Shown here: positions 35,191-47,044 of the stretch, in pieces
How positions within the stretch are numbered: position 1 is the stretch's first letter
How the letters are laid out: each line of letters opens with the position of its first letter
Origin: Hemerocallis citrina
Lineage: Eukaryota; Streptophyta; Magnoliopsida; Asparagales; Asphodelaceae
Reading direction: 5' to 3'
Length of the DNA: 64,000 nucleotides
NCBI GenBank assembly: GCA_017893485.1
Contig: CM030358.1
Location: forward strand, 252,753,228 to 252,817,227
Translations under genes and position numbers: made by a program
The notes under the pieces: model-generated
Database searches by the model: none
What the model was told of the DNA's origin: nothing
What the model saw: only the letters and a program-made list of their open reading frames with translations

Positions 35191-35275
35191 TTTACCAAAA
35201 TGACCCACTTTTTGAAAGTATTTACCAAACTGACCCACGTTCAAAAGTATTTACCAGAACGACTCACTCGCTATC
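35191..35275 (+). repeat. Three 28-bp direct repeats upstream of the palindrome array
   Basis: The phrases ttaccaaaatgacccac, ttaccaaactgacccac and ttaccagaacgactcac follow one another about 28 bases apart, with tttttgaaagta or similar between them. They abut the first palindrome. Confidence 0.8.
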
Positions 35276-35581
35276 TCAGATAGCGAGTTTGGTTTAAAAC
35301 TCATCGCTATCTGGGATAACGAGTGTATGGTTATGCTTTTCTCCAAACCTCGGAGAAAAATGGAAAAAATACAAAGTTCAGACTCGCTATCTCAGATAGC
35401 GAGTATGTTTGTACCACACTCGCTAACTGAGATAGTGAGTGTATGGCCTTGAAGAAAACTAGCAAGTTAAAAATCCTTGGCTTAGACTCATTGTCTCAGT
35501 TAGCGAGTGTGTTTATAACGCACTTGCTAACTGAGATAGCTAGTGTCGATTGGGGACGTTTATAGACTCGCTATCTCAGAT
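35266..35581. repeat. Array of seven palindromic units (ACTCGCTATCT / AGATAGCGAGT)
   Basis: Perfect 23-bp palindromes with 11-bp arms and one central base lie at 35266-35288 and 35382-35404. Imperfect versions lie at 35300-35325, 35418-35440, 35486-35508 and 35521-35545, some with ctaactgag instead of ctatctcag. A half unit is at 35566-35581. Spacing is irregular (about 25-60 bp of spacer). Confidence 0.9.
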
Positions 35582-35862
35582 CTCTCTCATTTCAACGAAC
35601 CCACTTTCTCTCTCCCAAATTCGAAAGAAACCCAAATCCTAGACTCCGAAATCGACGACTTTCCCAACAAAATCCATCCAAAATCTCCCCAAATTAACTT
35701 CATCACTCTCAACCCTCTCTACTCTCACTCTCAAAACTCTAAATCGAACACCGTAGATCCCGATTTTTGTTGATTTCGTGAACGATGAAGACGATTGTGG
35801 TAGAATTGGGTGCATTCATATCATCCTCGTTATCTACCTTCTAAAAGAACTCATCTATTGTT
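35582..35862 (+). other. Exon-like segment ending in a strong splice-donor match
   Basis: CT-rich sequence (ctctctc, accctctctactctcact) resembles a plant 5' leader. A short ATG frame at 35785 opens with MKTIVVELGAFISSSL and stops after 19 codons. The consensus donor gtaagt follows at about 35860, and the next 200 bases are AT-rich and intron-like. I do not recognise a product. It could be the first exon of a gene or DNA transposon later split by element A. Confidence 0.3.
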
Positions 35863-36068
35863 TGGTAAGTCTTCATACGTTTGAAATTAGATTTTGGGTT
35901 AATTTTGTTTGTGGTTTAATTTTATTTGCAATTAGATGTGATCATTGAGAAGAAGAAGAGAGAAGTGTTGATCATAGAGAAGAAGATTTTGGGTTAATTT
36001 TGTTTGTGGGTTAATGTGGTTGATCATAGAGAAGAAGTCTTATTCATAGGCATGTTGGTTAATTATAT

Positions 36069-39000
36069 TGTCACGCACCGCTTCCAAAAATACAGAATTC
36101 GAGTACGTAACGAAAGCCCAGCGAATGATGGAAACACCATCCATGAGTTGTACCAGTCTAACTCAACAATATGAACAACAAATACAACCACGCAACAGTT
36201 AATAATGACATGAATCAAAGAACAACTCCATTAATAGATGAAATGATTCAAAACATAATATCCAATATCTGGGAAAATAACTCCGGGATAAAAGCCCAGA
36301 ACAATATATAATATCAAAGGCAAAGTTCAAAGAAAATATGTATAGCATGAAATAATTCAAGCAGTGAAATCTGCAGTTCCATCTTCGAAAACCGTTGCTC
36401 ACCAATTCCTTATGATAGTGTTCCTTCAGTACCTATAAACTCGTGATCTAATAAGACAGAAAATAATGTCCTTAGAACAAGTCATGAACAGTAAGTAGTA
36501 GAAAACAGGGAATGATAGGAAACACGGAATATCAAAAATAAGGGACATGATCAAAGTCAATAATAAAATCAAGGATTGGTAGTAATATCAAAGGTCTATA
36601 TTTAATCATGCATTAATTAATGATGTCAATTTAAGTTCTATATTGATGATTGTATACGGGATCAAGCATGAAATGCTAATTGCGGGTTATTATTCATTTT
36701 ATTAACCTAACTAGTGCACGTACTACTGTGTCCCATTCCACAGGTTCGGCGCAAGCAAACAGTGAATGTTTTAGACTGATGTGAACTCAACAGATCATGT
36801 ACTCGGTAACAAGATGACAAGATACCATGATACCGTGATCACACAATGACAAGCATTTCTCCACCTTCCACGTAATAAACCATGCAAGCAAGAAGGCCTT
36901 TACCGAGTACAGTTTCCGATTGTTCACTACCAAGTCAATCCATAGTAGCCCAGCTTATTAATATTTTATTTCATCCTATGTGAGCATGCAAGCAGGTGTC
37001 AAGATTGTATCATGATAAGTGTGACTAATTCTACTCGTTACAGACAAAGTAAGAAACAAATATATTAAATCAACACAAATCATACAATTTGGACAGCAGG
37101 ACGTTACTGTACAAAAATAGAGATTCCCGATGCTACAGAAAAATCTAGATCCGTCAGAAGTTCTAGAAACTAGACTCTCTGTAGGTTCTAACACATATAC
37201 ATATGACATATAAATATAACAGAAACTGGGTTCAAATTCCTATTCTTTTCCGATTTTATGTTTAGGGAGCAGATTATAGATTGTGTTTACATATATGTTT
37301 CACGTATGAAAAGTTATCAATAAGTCTACAAAAATTCAAGGTGATTCCTACATATGTCTAGTCTCAGTCAAATTAATTTCATATTTTTATTTTACTGTTA
37401 ACATGTTCTGTTTATTAATAAATCAGAATGATATGGATGATATTGGGAATCTGGAATTCCACACCTAGCAATAATAAAAGACTGATATCTAACATATTAT
37501 AACCCGGAATTCAATTCCGTCAAAATCTCTAGAAAATAGACACATGAGGCTACAATTCATATTTACAAAGTTCTTTCAAATTACCACAGTAACAGGTTCA
37601 AAATTCTGATACAAAATGAAGTAAACAGCATGAAGTAAAATAATTTTATAAGAATAGGCAACAATTTCATCATACATGCATATAATTCATGATAATTAAT
37701 AAACAAAGTGCTATTTGATGATTAACATAAAGTTTTCAAGATTATGATGCAATTTACAGTCATGGCAATTAATTCATCAAATCAAATTCAATCGGAAAGA
37801 TTCAATACTTCAAACAACTCCATAACATGGATCTAGTTATGTTTTTATGTAATTCGTGCATATGCAATGTGCAATAGGAACTAGGGATTGAATCAAAGAT
37901 AAAGGCACGAAGTCAAGGATATCTCGGATTAGCTCGTGTAAACCCTCAATATACTCAACGGAGATGAATACTCTAACAATATGATGGTTAAAAGATGAGC
38001 TACTTGCGGGGATCAAAAAAATTCTTGAACAAAAATAATCAAACTAGTTCAAGAGAGACTTGCCTTTTAGATGGTAAATCCGAATATATAGAATAACGGG
38101 ATGGGAATCCCAGGTGAGGAAACACGAACAACACACGTACAAAGCACGTGCAAACCCGTGCAACACAACACAGCAACTCCAATCCTCTTCCACAAAACAG
38201 CACACCGCGAACCCCAATAAAAACAGCACACAGCCAATGGCGAATCTCCCACTCCCGAACACCACACAGCGGAAACTCGACGGGGGAGGGACGTCGACTA
38301 GCAGTGCCGGGGGGGGCTCCGAGTGGTGCTGTCAAGGGCAGCTCGATGGCAGGGGAACTGGGGCGGCGGAGCACTCTGTTTCTTCCAAAACAGAGGAGCA
38401 ACAGTGGTTGACGGGATTAGCAACAGGGGTGAAGGTGGTGGGATGGTGAAGTCGATTGTAGAGGTGGTCGGGGTTGACGATGATGAGGGGCGACGGGATA
38501 AGGAGACGAGGTGGAGGGTGCAGGCGGCTCGACGGGATAGGTTTCGACAGAGGGGGAAGATGAAGATGACGACAGGGTTCTTCGGTGGTTGGATGAGAGG
38601 GTGGCGAGGACTGGGGATGACGATCGGAGTGGTGGAGGAGGACGACAGAAGGCGTTCGCTGGGTTTGGGCGAAAACAGAGAGTCGGAGATGAGGAGAGAG
38701 AGCGGCGGGTGTTAGGAGAAAGATGATTATTAATAGGGTTAATAATTAATTAGGGTTTAGGGGGTATTTATATAGGGGATTAGATGATGGGTTTTGGGTT
38801 GCGGGTTATCGGGTTAAAGGCATGGGTTTAGGATTCAAAAAAAGAAAATTAGATAGAATTAAATAGGATATGAATATAATGGATCAATATAAATCCAACA
38901 CAAAGAGTAAAATTAGTAGTGAGCGAAAAATTCAGGGTTCAAGCCAAAAAAGAGTACAAAATGATCAAAAGAGAATAAATGAGCCCAAAGAAAAGCAAGA

Positions 39001-39086
39001 TTTATTATTTAAAAGAGATTCGAATACAATAATCAGGAAAGAAGAAAATTACAATAAAAATCCAAAATAGAAAAATAGGGGTTACA
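36069..39086 (-). repeat. Element A 3' LTR (3018 bp)
   Basis: Sense orientation is minus. TATA box as TATATAAATA at 38774-38765, GC-rich leader 38700-38090, splice-donor-like AGGCAAGT at 38065-38058, and inverted-repeat arms at 36799-36808 and 36901-36910 (perfect 10 bp). It pairs with 59899-62942 across its length by eye. Leader ORFs on either strand are treated as compositional. Confidence 0.9.
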
Positions 39087-39100
39087 ATCCTACCCACCTT
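39087..39100 (-). other. Polypurine tract of element A
   Basis: The minus strand reads aaggtgggtaggat directly before the LTR start tgtaacccc. It is the same motif as in element F, with one base changed. Confidence 0.7.
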
Positions 39101-39177
39101 ACAAGAAAATTTCGTCCTCGAAATTTATACAAGTGGAACATAGGGCGACCCCGAAAAAAAGAAAAAAAAAAAGAAAA

Positions 39178-40580
39178 CTACTCAAACAAGTGAGGAAACT
39201 TCTCCCGGATCTCCTCCTCCAACTCCCAATTCGACTCACCCGACGAGTGAGGATTCCAAGAAACTCGAACCAGCTTGATGACTCTATTCTTCAGCACCTT
39301 CTCTCGATGGTCTAAGATAGAGACTGGCTGAATCTCACAGGACAAGTCCGGCCTCACGGATAACTCTGAGTAGTCAAAAACATGACTGTCATCCTTGATG
39401 TCTTTCCTGAGTTGAGAAACATGGAATACATCATGGACACCAGCTAAAGTAGGTGGCAACGCGAGCTTGTAGGCTACCTTGCCCATACGTTCCACTATAT
39501 TGAATGGACCGATGAACTGGGAACCCAACTTGCCCCCACCTCCAAATCGGATACACCTCTCCATAGAGATACCTTGAGGAACACATGATCGCCTGCCACA
39601 AACTCTACAGGCCGTCGATGACAGTCAGCCCATTTCCTCTGTCTGTCCTGAGCTGCCTGCAAGTGCTTCCTGATCTGAGCCACGACATCAACTACCTTCG
39701 TGATCAACTCAGACCCTAAAAGTTTCCTCTTATTGATTTCATCCCAACATACCGACGATCTACACTTGTGACCAAACAGAGCCTCAAATGGTGCTGTCTT
39801 GAGACTTGCCTGATAACTGTTATTGCATGAGAACTCGGCTAAGTCCATATGATCTTCCCACGAACCTCCAAACTGAAGAACGCAGGATCTCAACATGTCT
39901 TCTAGGGTCTGAATTGTCCTTTCTGACTGTCCATCTGTCTGTAGATGGAACGTTGTACTGTAGCTCAACTTAGTACCCAAGCTCTTCTGCTGACTCTCCC
40001 AAAACTAAGACCTGAATCTCGTATCTTTATCCGATACGATGCTGACAGGAACTCCATGTAGTCTGACAACCTCCTGAATATACTTCTCAACCAGACTCTC
40101 CATGGACTCACCCACACGGAAGGGAATGAAATGGGCAAACTTCGTCAACCGATCCACTATCACCCAGATAGTGCTATGACCCTTGGGACTCCTCGGCAAA
40201 GCTGTCACAAAATCCATCATGATATTCTCCCATTTCCACTCTGGGATTGGAAGAGGTTGCAACAATCTTGCGGTCCTCTGATGCTCTGCCTTCACTTGCT
40301 GGCAGATCAGGCACTGAGAAACAAATCTAGCCACAGCTCTCTTCATACCATGCCACCAGAAATGCTGCTTCAAATCCATGAACATCTTGGTACCACCTGG
40401 ATGAATAGAATACGGAGATTGATGAGGTTCTTCAAGTATCTTCTGCCTGACTTCTCCTCTAGGTACACAACCTAAAGCCAAAACGAAGCGACCCACCTGC
40501 ATAAATGACCAAATCAGTTTCCAGACCTGCTTCCACTTCACTCTGAAACTTTTGCAATTGCTGATCGCCCGCTTGGGCAT
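39178..40580 (-). pseudogene. Element A integrase with chromodomain-like C-terminus, frameshifted
   Basis: It keeps the zinc-binding part (HPGGTKMFMDLK, CLICQQ), and the core Asp residues in MDFVTALP and SDKDTRF. The core Glu is in TDGQSERTIQTLEDMLR after a break near 40000. C-terminal sequence follows (GSQFIGPFNIVERMGKVAYK, GVHDVFHVSQLRKD) and finally LVRVSWNP and WELEEEIREKFPHLFE, a chromodomain-like tail that in chromoviruses targets insertion to particular chromatin. The natural stop is at 39178. At least two frame changes (near 40000 and 39530) prevent a full protein. All three catalytic residues are present. Confidence 0.85.
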
Positions 40581-40619
40581 CCTTGATCTGCTCTACCAAG
40601 GAAGATTATAACTGCAACA

Positions 40620-42300
40620 TCATGAAATGTTGTGCCGAACCAGGAAGCAACACATCCAACTCCAGCCTTCTTATATTTTCTGCTATTTTCTTCTACTTGG
40701 TAAGGAACATAGTAGCAGGTCTTCTACACAAAGCATCAGGTACCATTTTCACTTTGCCTGGGTGATACTGCAAATTGATGTCAAAATCTGCCATCAATTC
40801 CAACCATTTTCTTTGCCTCATGTTCAACTCCTTCTACATGAACACATACTTGAAGCTCTTGTGATCTGTGAATATCTCCACTCTATCCCCAAGCAGATAA
40901 TGTCTCCACAACTTTAAGGCAAAAATCACGGCTGTAAGCTCCAGATCATGCGTGGGATAGTTCTTCTCATGAGGTATGAATTTTCTAGATGCATAAGCGA
41001 AAATCCTGCCTTGCTGCATCAGCACTGTTCCCAGACCTCTACCCGAAGCATCACAATGGATCACAAAACTGTCCGAACTGTCGGGTATAGTCAGTATAGG
41101 CGCTGACGTCAACCGATGCTTCAACTCTGCAAAAGCTTTAGCACAAGCCTCATCCCAATCAAACATCTGCTCCTTCTTTGTCAAATTGGTCAGAGGCCCA
41201 GTTATCTTTGAGAAATCCTGAACGAACTTCCGATAATACCCTGTCAAACCAAGAAAGCTTTGCACTTCAGATGTTGACTTCAGAATCGGCCAATCTTTGA
41301 CCGCAGAGATCTTCGAAGGATCAACAGAAACACCATCACCAGAAATTATGTGGCCCAGAAAAGCAACCCGATCCAGCCAAAACTCACACTTGTTGAGTTT
41401 CCCATACAGCTGGTTCTCCCTCAAAGTCTGCAGAACAACCCTCAAATGATCAGCATGATCTTTCCGGTTCCGAGAATACACCAAGATGTCGTCAATGAAA
41501 ACCATAACAAACTGATCCAAAAACGGCGAGAATACCTGGTTCATCAGACTCATGAACACAACTGGTGCATTGGTAACTCCGAATGACATCACTAAGAACT
41601 TATAATGCTCGTTCCTTGTTCGGAATGCTGTTTTCTGAACATCTTCTGACTTCACATTAACTTGATGATAACAGGAACGAAGATCCAACTTTGAGGACAC
41701 AGAAGTACCTCCCAGTTGGTCAAACAAATCATCAATCCTCGGTAATGGTTACTGATTCTTCACACTAACATTATTCAACTCTCGATAATCAATGCAAAGT
41801 TTGCGGCTGCCATCCTTTTTGTTGACGAACAGAACTGGGGCTCCCCAAGGTGAAACACTAGGCCTGATCAAACTCTTATCCAACAGCTCTGGAACTTGCA
41901 CCTTCAGTTCCGCCAATTCAAATGGTGTCATACGATACGGACTCTTCGAGATAGGCACCATACCGGGTTGAACATCAATGCTGAACTCCACATCTCAGAC
42001 TAGTAATCTGGTTAATTCCTCGGGAAAGACATCAAGGAAGTCCCGCACAACTAAGGGTGCAACATCCCCATCAGTGCCCAAAAACACAAGTGTGACAGCC
42101 TTAGGGTCCATTGAGTTCTTGACAAACCCTAACGGTATCTCACCTGCATAGAACTCGAACTCTGGTTGCCCAGGAAGCCTGAAAGTCACCTTCTTCTCTC
42201 GATAATCAATCATGGCACAAGAAACACCCAACCAGTCCATGCCCAGAATAACATCAAAACCAGAATTGGGAATCACAATCTGATCAGCCAAGAAAACCAA
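40620..42300 (-). pseudogene. pol: Element A reverse transcriptase and RNase H, three in-frame stops
   Basis: A single frame runs from 42300 to 40834, broken by TGA at 41994-41992 (before [11 protein letters not shown]) and TAA at about 41751 (KNQ stop PLPR). TAG follows FKYVFM at 40834, where Gln is expected. RT motifs: [34 protein letters not shown] and the intact catalytic FIDDI (41499-41488). RNase [34 protein letters not shown], with catalytic Asp/Glu/Asp. It would convert element RNA to cDNA. Apart from the stops, the protein is well preserved. Confidence 0.9.
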
Positions 42301-42470
42301 CCACTAATCAGCAACGAGCTTTACTTGCATACCCTAGAACAAACAATGACACCTCCACCTGTGGTGATGTCCCAAGCTACGGGCATAGCGTTGCTTGCCA
42401 AACTATGCTGATCAACAAAGCGGGAGGAAATAAAGGAGTGGGTAGCACCAGAGTTTAAAAAAAACATGGG
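42301..42470 (-). pseudogene. Element A aspartic protease, active-site Asp replaced
   Basis: The minus strand reads LNSGATHSFISSRFVDQHSL, the retroviral-type aspartic protease active site, with Asn where the catalytic Asp of D-S-G should be. A T-run (eight T) just before it may cause the frame change relative to the upstream segment. The domain continues past a stop into GFDVILGMDWLGV, a normal protease C-terminal landmark. It would cleave the Gag-Pol polyprotein. Confidence 0.75.
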
Positions 42471-42630
42471 CTGGAAGAGAGAAAACTAAAATGACACCTA
42501 AAAGATGATCAAACAAAGAAATGAGAATGAGATGCAAGCAGGATTTATGCACGAATTTTTGTACAAAAGAAGGAAATAACATGCAGAAAACTGAAGTAAA
42601 GAAAAGAATAGTACAACTACTGTGATATAC
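42471..42630 (-). other. Intron-like 160-bp insert between gag and protease of A
   Basis: The upstream coding part ends TTEEVEAAIGVVAG; the sequence then turns AT- and pyrimidine-rich, starting GTATATC and ending TTTCTCTCTTCCAG, and coding wording resumes as PMFFLNSGATHSFIS. Family members are normally continuous here with only a few residues between. It could be a true intron, a small insertion or filler DNA. Confidence 0.45.
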
Positions 42631-43513
42631 CTGCAACCACTCCAATAGCTGCCTCTACTTCCTCAGTAGTCAGGTTATAGGCCTGACCACAACTCCCAGT
42701 CTAGCCTCCCTTAGGGGCCACATGCCTCTGATCAAAGATTTGTTTCTGCGGTGGAAGAGGTGGTCTACCTTGACTATGAGCCGGTGCTCCCAGCTGAGCA
42801 GCACCTACAACCGATATAGGAGTCCTATTTCTCGGACAGTCACAAATCATATGGTCACTACTCCCACACACCAGACAAAGCCGATTGGCCATCCTGTAGT
42901 CTTGCTGTGAATGCCCAACCTTATGGCAGTAACCACAAGTCTCAGCAGTTCTCAGAACAACAGAAGGATACGGCTGTACTTTCGCGGGGGGGGGGCGGAC
43001 TGGCCTCCGAATAGGTCCTGCAGTAGGTCGAACTGCAACAGGATGCAGAACAATCTGTGCAGAAACACCTGACCTCCTGAGGGTCTGCTCCTGAATCCGA
43101 GCAGCATCCAAAATGTCGGCATAGGCACAAAGTCGAAGGGCAGCTAAACGGTCCTGAATGGGGAAGGTCAAACCCAACTGGAATCTGCGAGTCCTGTTCT
43201 CGTCAGTGGCTACTAGGGCAGGAACGAAGCGATTGAGCCGAATAAGCTCTGCAGCATACTCGTCCATTGAATGGTTCCCCTGGGTTAAGACAATGATCAA
43301 TTTAATATTGTCTTCTGTGAAGTATGCAACTACAATGACATTAAAAAACACTATCTGACCGACCTGGGTTAAGGAAACGAATTTTCGTTCCATCTCTCCC
43401 TTGGTGATAGTAGGAAAGAACTTTTCCATGAAGCTCTCCGTGAAAGTAGCCCACTCGATGGGTCTCGCAATCCTTTCAGTCTCAACCCGCCACCAAATAT
43501 GGAAGAGATCCAC
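42631..43513 (-). pseudogene. gag: Element A gag, C-terminal half
   Basis: It continues from 59384 after removal of B: IWWRVETERIARPIEWATFT, ESFMEKFFP, an 84-bp in-frame extra segment, then GNHSMDEYAAELIRLNRFVP and RFQLGLTFPIQDRL. Two knuckles follow: CGYCHKVGHSQQDY, whose final Cys is Tyr, and a complete CLVCGSSDHMICDC. The frame is open for 270 codons (43513-42701), the longest gag piece in the window. It makes the capsid and binds element RNA. The end joins the intron-like segment before protease. Confidence 0.88.
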
Positions 43514-44142
43514 TAGCTGGGTAACACCCTAGATTTTTAAATAATGTTTTTAAGGTGTATAAATGAATTTAAATGATTTTGGTGATTTAATAAATATTTT
43601 TCTGAAAATTATCTTTTTATACGTGTAAATATTTTCTTGGGAAGTTCAAAGTCAGAAAATATTTTGGGAAAAACCTATTATTTATTAGTAGGTATTATTT
43701 ATGAATTTTTTGGACTTTTCTGATATTTATTTGGTATATTTGCAAATATTACAAAAAGAAGGGCTTTTGTGCAAAATTACCACTTGGAGTGAAAACTCCA
43801 GATTTTCGGATTTTTGGGTTAAGCATGATGGCTAGCAAAATCAAAGGTAAAAAATTTTCTTTTTGTTTTAATAGGTTTGGTTTATTTCACAAATTTCTTA
43901 AAGAATGGTCTTTTTGCAAAAAATTGCCACTTAGAAGCAAAAAATAAAAATTTGTTTTTCTGGACTTAAACCCAGTGCCGTCAAGCATTAGGGTGGTTAT
44001 TTTTTTTAAAAAAATTTAAAGTGAATTGGTTAATTTTATTTCCAAGTATAAGGATTTATATATGTAAAGATATATTCAAAAGGGATATTTTGCAAAACCT
44101 ATTCAAAACCCTAATTACCCTAATTCCCGGTCTATTTAAAAG

Positions 44143-45193
44143 CGTGTTCTAAAAAGCGGCCTAGGCGGCTGCCTAGGCACTAGGCGACCCTCCAACATGT
44201 TAATTGTTCTAGGCGGTTAAAAGCGGGTCTAGGCAGCGCGTAATCGGTGTAAGTGGGTCTAGGTGGGCTAGACCCGCTTAGACCCACTTAGGACTTAATT
44301 TTTAAAAAAATAGGACCCGACTTATTCCAATCCGACCCGCTCTAATACACCCAAAATCCTAAAAGTTCTCTTTCTCCTCTTGATCCCCCGTAAAAAAAAT
44401 CTCAAATCAGTTCTATTATCTAAATCCCCAATTCCTCTTCTCTAAAACCCCAAAATCAACTCCTCCGCCTCCCTCCTCGCAGTAGGAGGTTCCCTCCTAC
44501 TTCGCCTCCCTCCTTACAGTCGTTGCTCGCAGTTGTCAACACAACCTCCTCCGCCTCCCTCCTCGCAATTGCAGCTCTCACTCACTCTGTCACTCATTCG
44601 TCAAAACCTTCACCTCCACCTCCCTCCTTGCAGTCGCAGCTCGCTTCAACTTCAACCGACGTCAACACAACCTTTCACCGACGTCAACACAACCTCTCTC
44701 TCCTCTCTTCAGCTTCAAAGTCAGGTCATCAACATAACCACACACTGCCTCCCGTCTTGCTTCACCTCCGACGTCAACACTACGTCCTCCTCTTCTCTCT
44801 CAAACTTCTCTTGATGCAACCCTCCCCCATCCCCTGACTCAAGCCTCACGCTTCCCTACACTGTTTGCTCATTGGACTGGAACAGCTGAACAGGTAATCT
44901 CCACTACTGATCTTCGTCATAGATTAATACTAGTCTAATAGATGAGTATAGGACTATACAAAAAAATAAAAAGACTAATAATAATACACCGATTCGATTT
45001 TGTAAATCGCTTCCTGTAATTGCAAGGAGAAATATCAAGAGTAAGAATTGGTAACAACAAAACAAAACAAAAAAAAATGATAAAATATATAAATAAAACT
45101 TCCTAGCGCGTAGCCGCTTAAGCTCCGCTTACAAGGCCTAAGTGCTAGGCACCCATCGGCCGCCCGACTACCGCCTAGCGACTTTTAGAATAT
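44143..45193 (+). mobile_element. hAT-like non-autonomous DNA transposon (1051 bp) inserted at the LTR TATA box
   Basis: The 3' LTR lacks this segment, proving an insertion. It is flanked by the direct repeat tatttaaaag (44133-44142 and 45194-45203; true duplication 8-10 bp). The ends are inverted and related: cgtgttctaaaaagcggc on the left and, reverse-complemented on the right, atattctaaaagtcgctagg. Both then contain ctaggcgg/gcctaggc-type words. Size and termini fit a hAT-type non-autonomous element. The inside (44460-44830) is CT-rich with repeated ctccgcctccctcctcgcag words. ORFs there are compositional. Confidence 0.75.
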
Positions 45194-47044
45194 TATTTAA
45201 AAGAGAGTGTAGCCGTCTCTTTGTTGTACTACACAAAGGGTTTTCTTTATTATTGATTTTTTGGAGTTTTGAAGCGAGGATCTTGTTTTTCTTGCGAAAA
45301 AAATGACTTTTATTATTCTCTTTATTATTTCGGTTGATTCTTCAATAAGGTGAGTAACATCTGTTTGATTTCTCATTGTTCTATGCATGTTGTATGTGAT
45401 GATTTGTCAATTAGGAAGCATGTGAGGACTGTATGATGACATAATGAATTATTGAAGGATGGATGAATAAAGATTGAATCATTTCATGAAACTATGCTAT
45501 TGATGATTAAAATTACATATAGATGGCTTGAGATTGTTAAAGAACCTAATAGAAATCATGAGTAGGTTGTTTTCTTTCTTATGCTTACTGATTTTGATTG
45601 GTTATGATGAGTATGTATGTTGTATAATGCACAAATTGATTAAAGATGAACTTTTACTTTGTGAGTACATTTGCTTGATCTATTCTTGAAGTTTGATTAG
45701 TATAACTTGATAAATACATGTCAAATTTTGCTTTTATTCATGGGTAAACTTGATGTTTAGTAGTTTTATATGAGCTAATGAATTACAAGAGGAGTTTTTG
45801 GATCAAAGAGATCAAGTTTTGGATGTTGTGAAAAGGGGTATATTTTGGGTCTGACTAGGCTCAGCCGAATTTGGGTTTTTTTTTATTTTTATGAAGTTTT
45901 CGATTGAAATTTGATTTGTTTTGATACTGAGATTGAATCCAAACATTATACTACTTCTATTTGTTGAATTTTGAAGCTTTACTGATGCAAACACACATAT
46001 ATACACTTCATATATCTATATTTACTGTTTTGAAGTAGTTTTGATGAAAATTTATTCTTTTATGATCTTGATGTGGTTTTGATTTGTTTTATAAATTCCA
46101 GTACGTTAGACAAGTTGTATTTGATTATCTCAGTAATTTTCTTTTTGCAAATTTATGATTTTACAAAGATTTAGTGAAGTATGAGTAAAAATGTGCACGA
46201 ATTTCAAAGTTGTATTTTTCATAACATGACAGTCGACCGCCTAGTAATCGTAATAAGGTTGATAGTCGACTGTCAATTATTGGGTTTTCAAATTTTTGAT
46301 CGACAGTCGACCATCGGGTTTTGCACTGTCTTTGACAGTCGACTATCAGCTGCTTGGCTAATTGTTTTCTTGAGTTTTTCTATTGTTTTTCTTGAACAAT
46401 TATTTCTTTGAACTTATGGATTATTGATCTATTGTTTTAGATGATGTTTTTACTACAGATTACAGTATTTTACAGAAAGTTATATTTTGATTTTAATAGA
46501 ATTTAAAATGTATTTCAATGACTTTATAAAGTGAAATATATATGGTTTTTGAAGAAATTGATGTTTCGTGACTTTATATGACTTCAAAACATGATTCTCA
46601 GTTATCTAATGGATTAATATTTTATTTCAAATCTGAAATTTATGAGTACATTAAATGAGTTTGGATTTTGTGGATTTAAGGAGTTTTCTTAACATAAACG
46701 TTGTGATGATGAAATAAAGAGTTTTAATGAAAGTTTTGGTGTTGATATTCGTTTTGTAAATCTGTAGGAGTTGAGTGGGAGTCCTGTGAACCAGTAGATG
46801 AGATTTTGTGGATTTTGATCAGTTGGGTCTTGGGGTTGCTGTGGAATTAAGTCCGGCAGGATACACTAGCTCTAGAGAGGGGGGTTTGTGTTTTAATAAT
46901 AATCAACCTAAGGACAGACACTATTGGAGAAGTGATAGAAATTGGGAAAAGTAAGTGTATGCTCTAGGGGTGTAGTCCAACGGACTGTGTGTTGTTATGT
47001 CTCAAGAGGGTATTTTGGTTTGTTCGCGTGTCGAGGGTCTGCAG

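Noticed and set aside
35266..35581. CRISPR-like array
   Set aside because: The repeats are self-palindromic with variable spacing and sequence, in plant DNA, with no cas genes. Described instead as a palindrome array.
38114..38715. Plus-strand Gly/Arg-rich ORFs in the A 3' LTR
   Set aside because: Antisense to the GC-rich leader of the LTR, compositionally biased, and not conserved as one frame in the other A LTR.
44523..44837. Two overlapping Ser/Thr/Leu-rich ORFs in the hAT-like element
   Set aside because: They come from repeated ctccgcctccctcctcgcag-type words, overlap in two frames, and show no transposase similarity.
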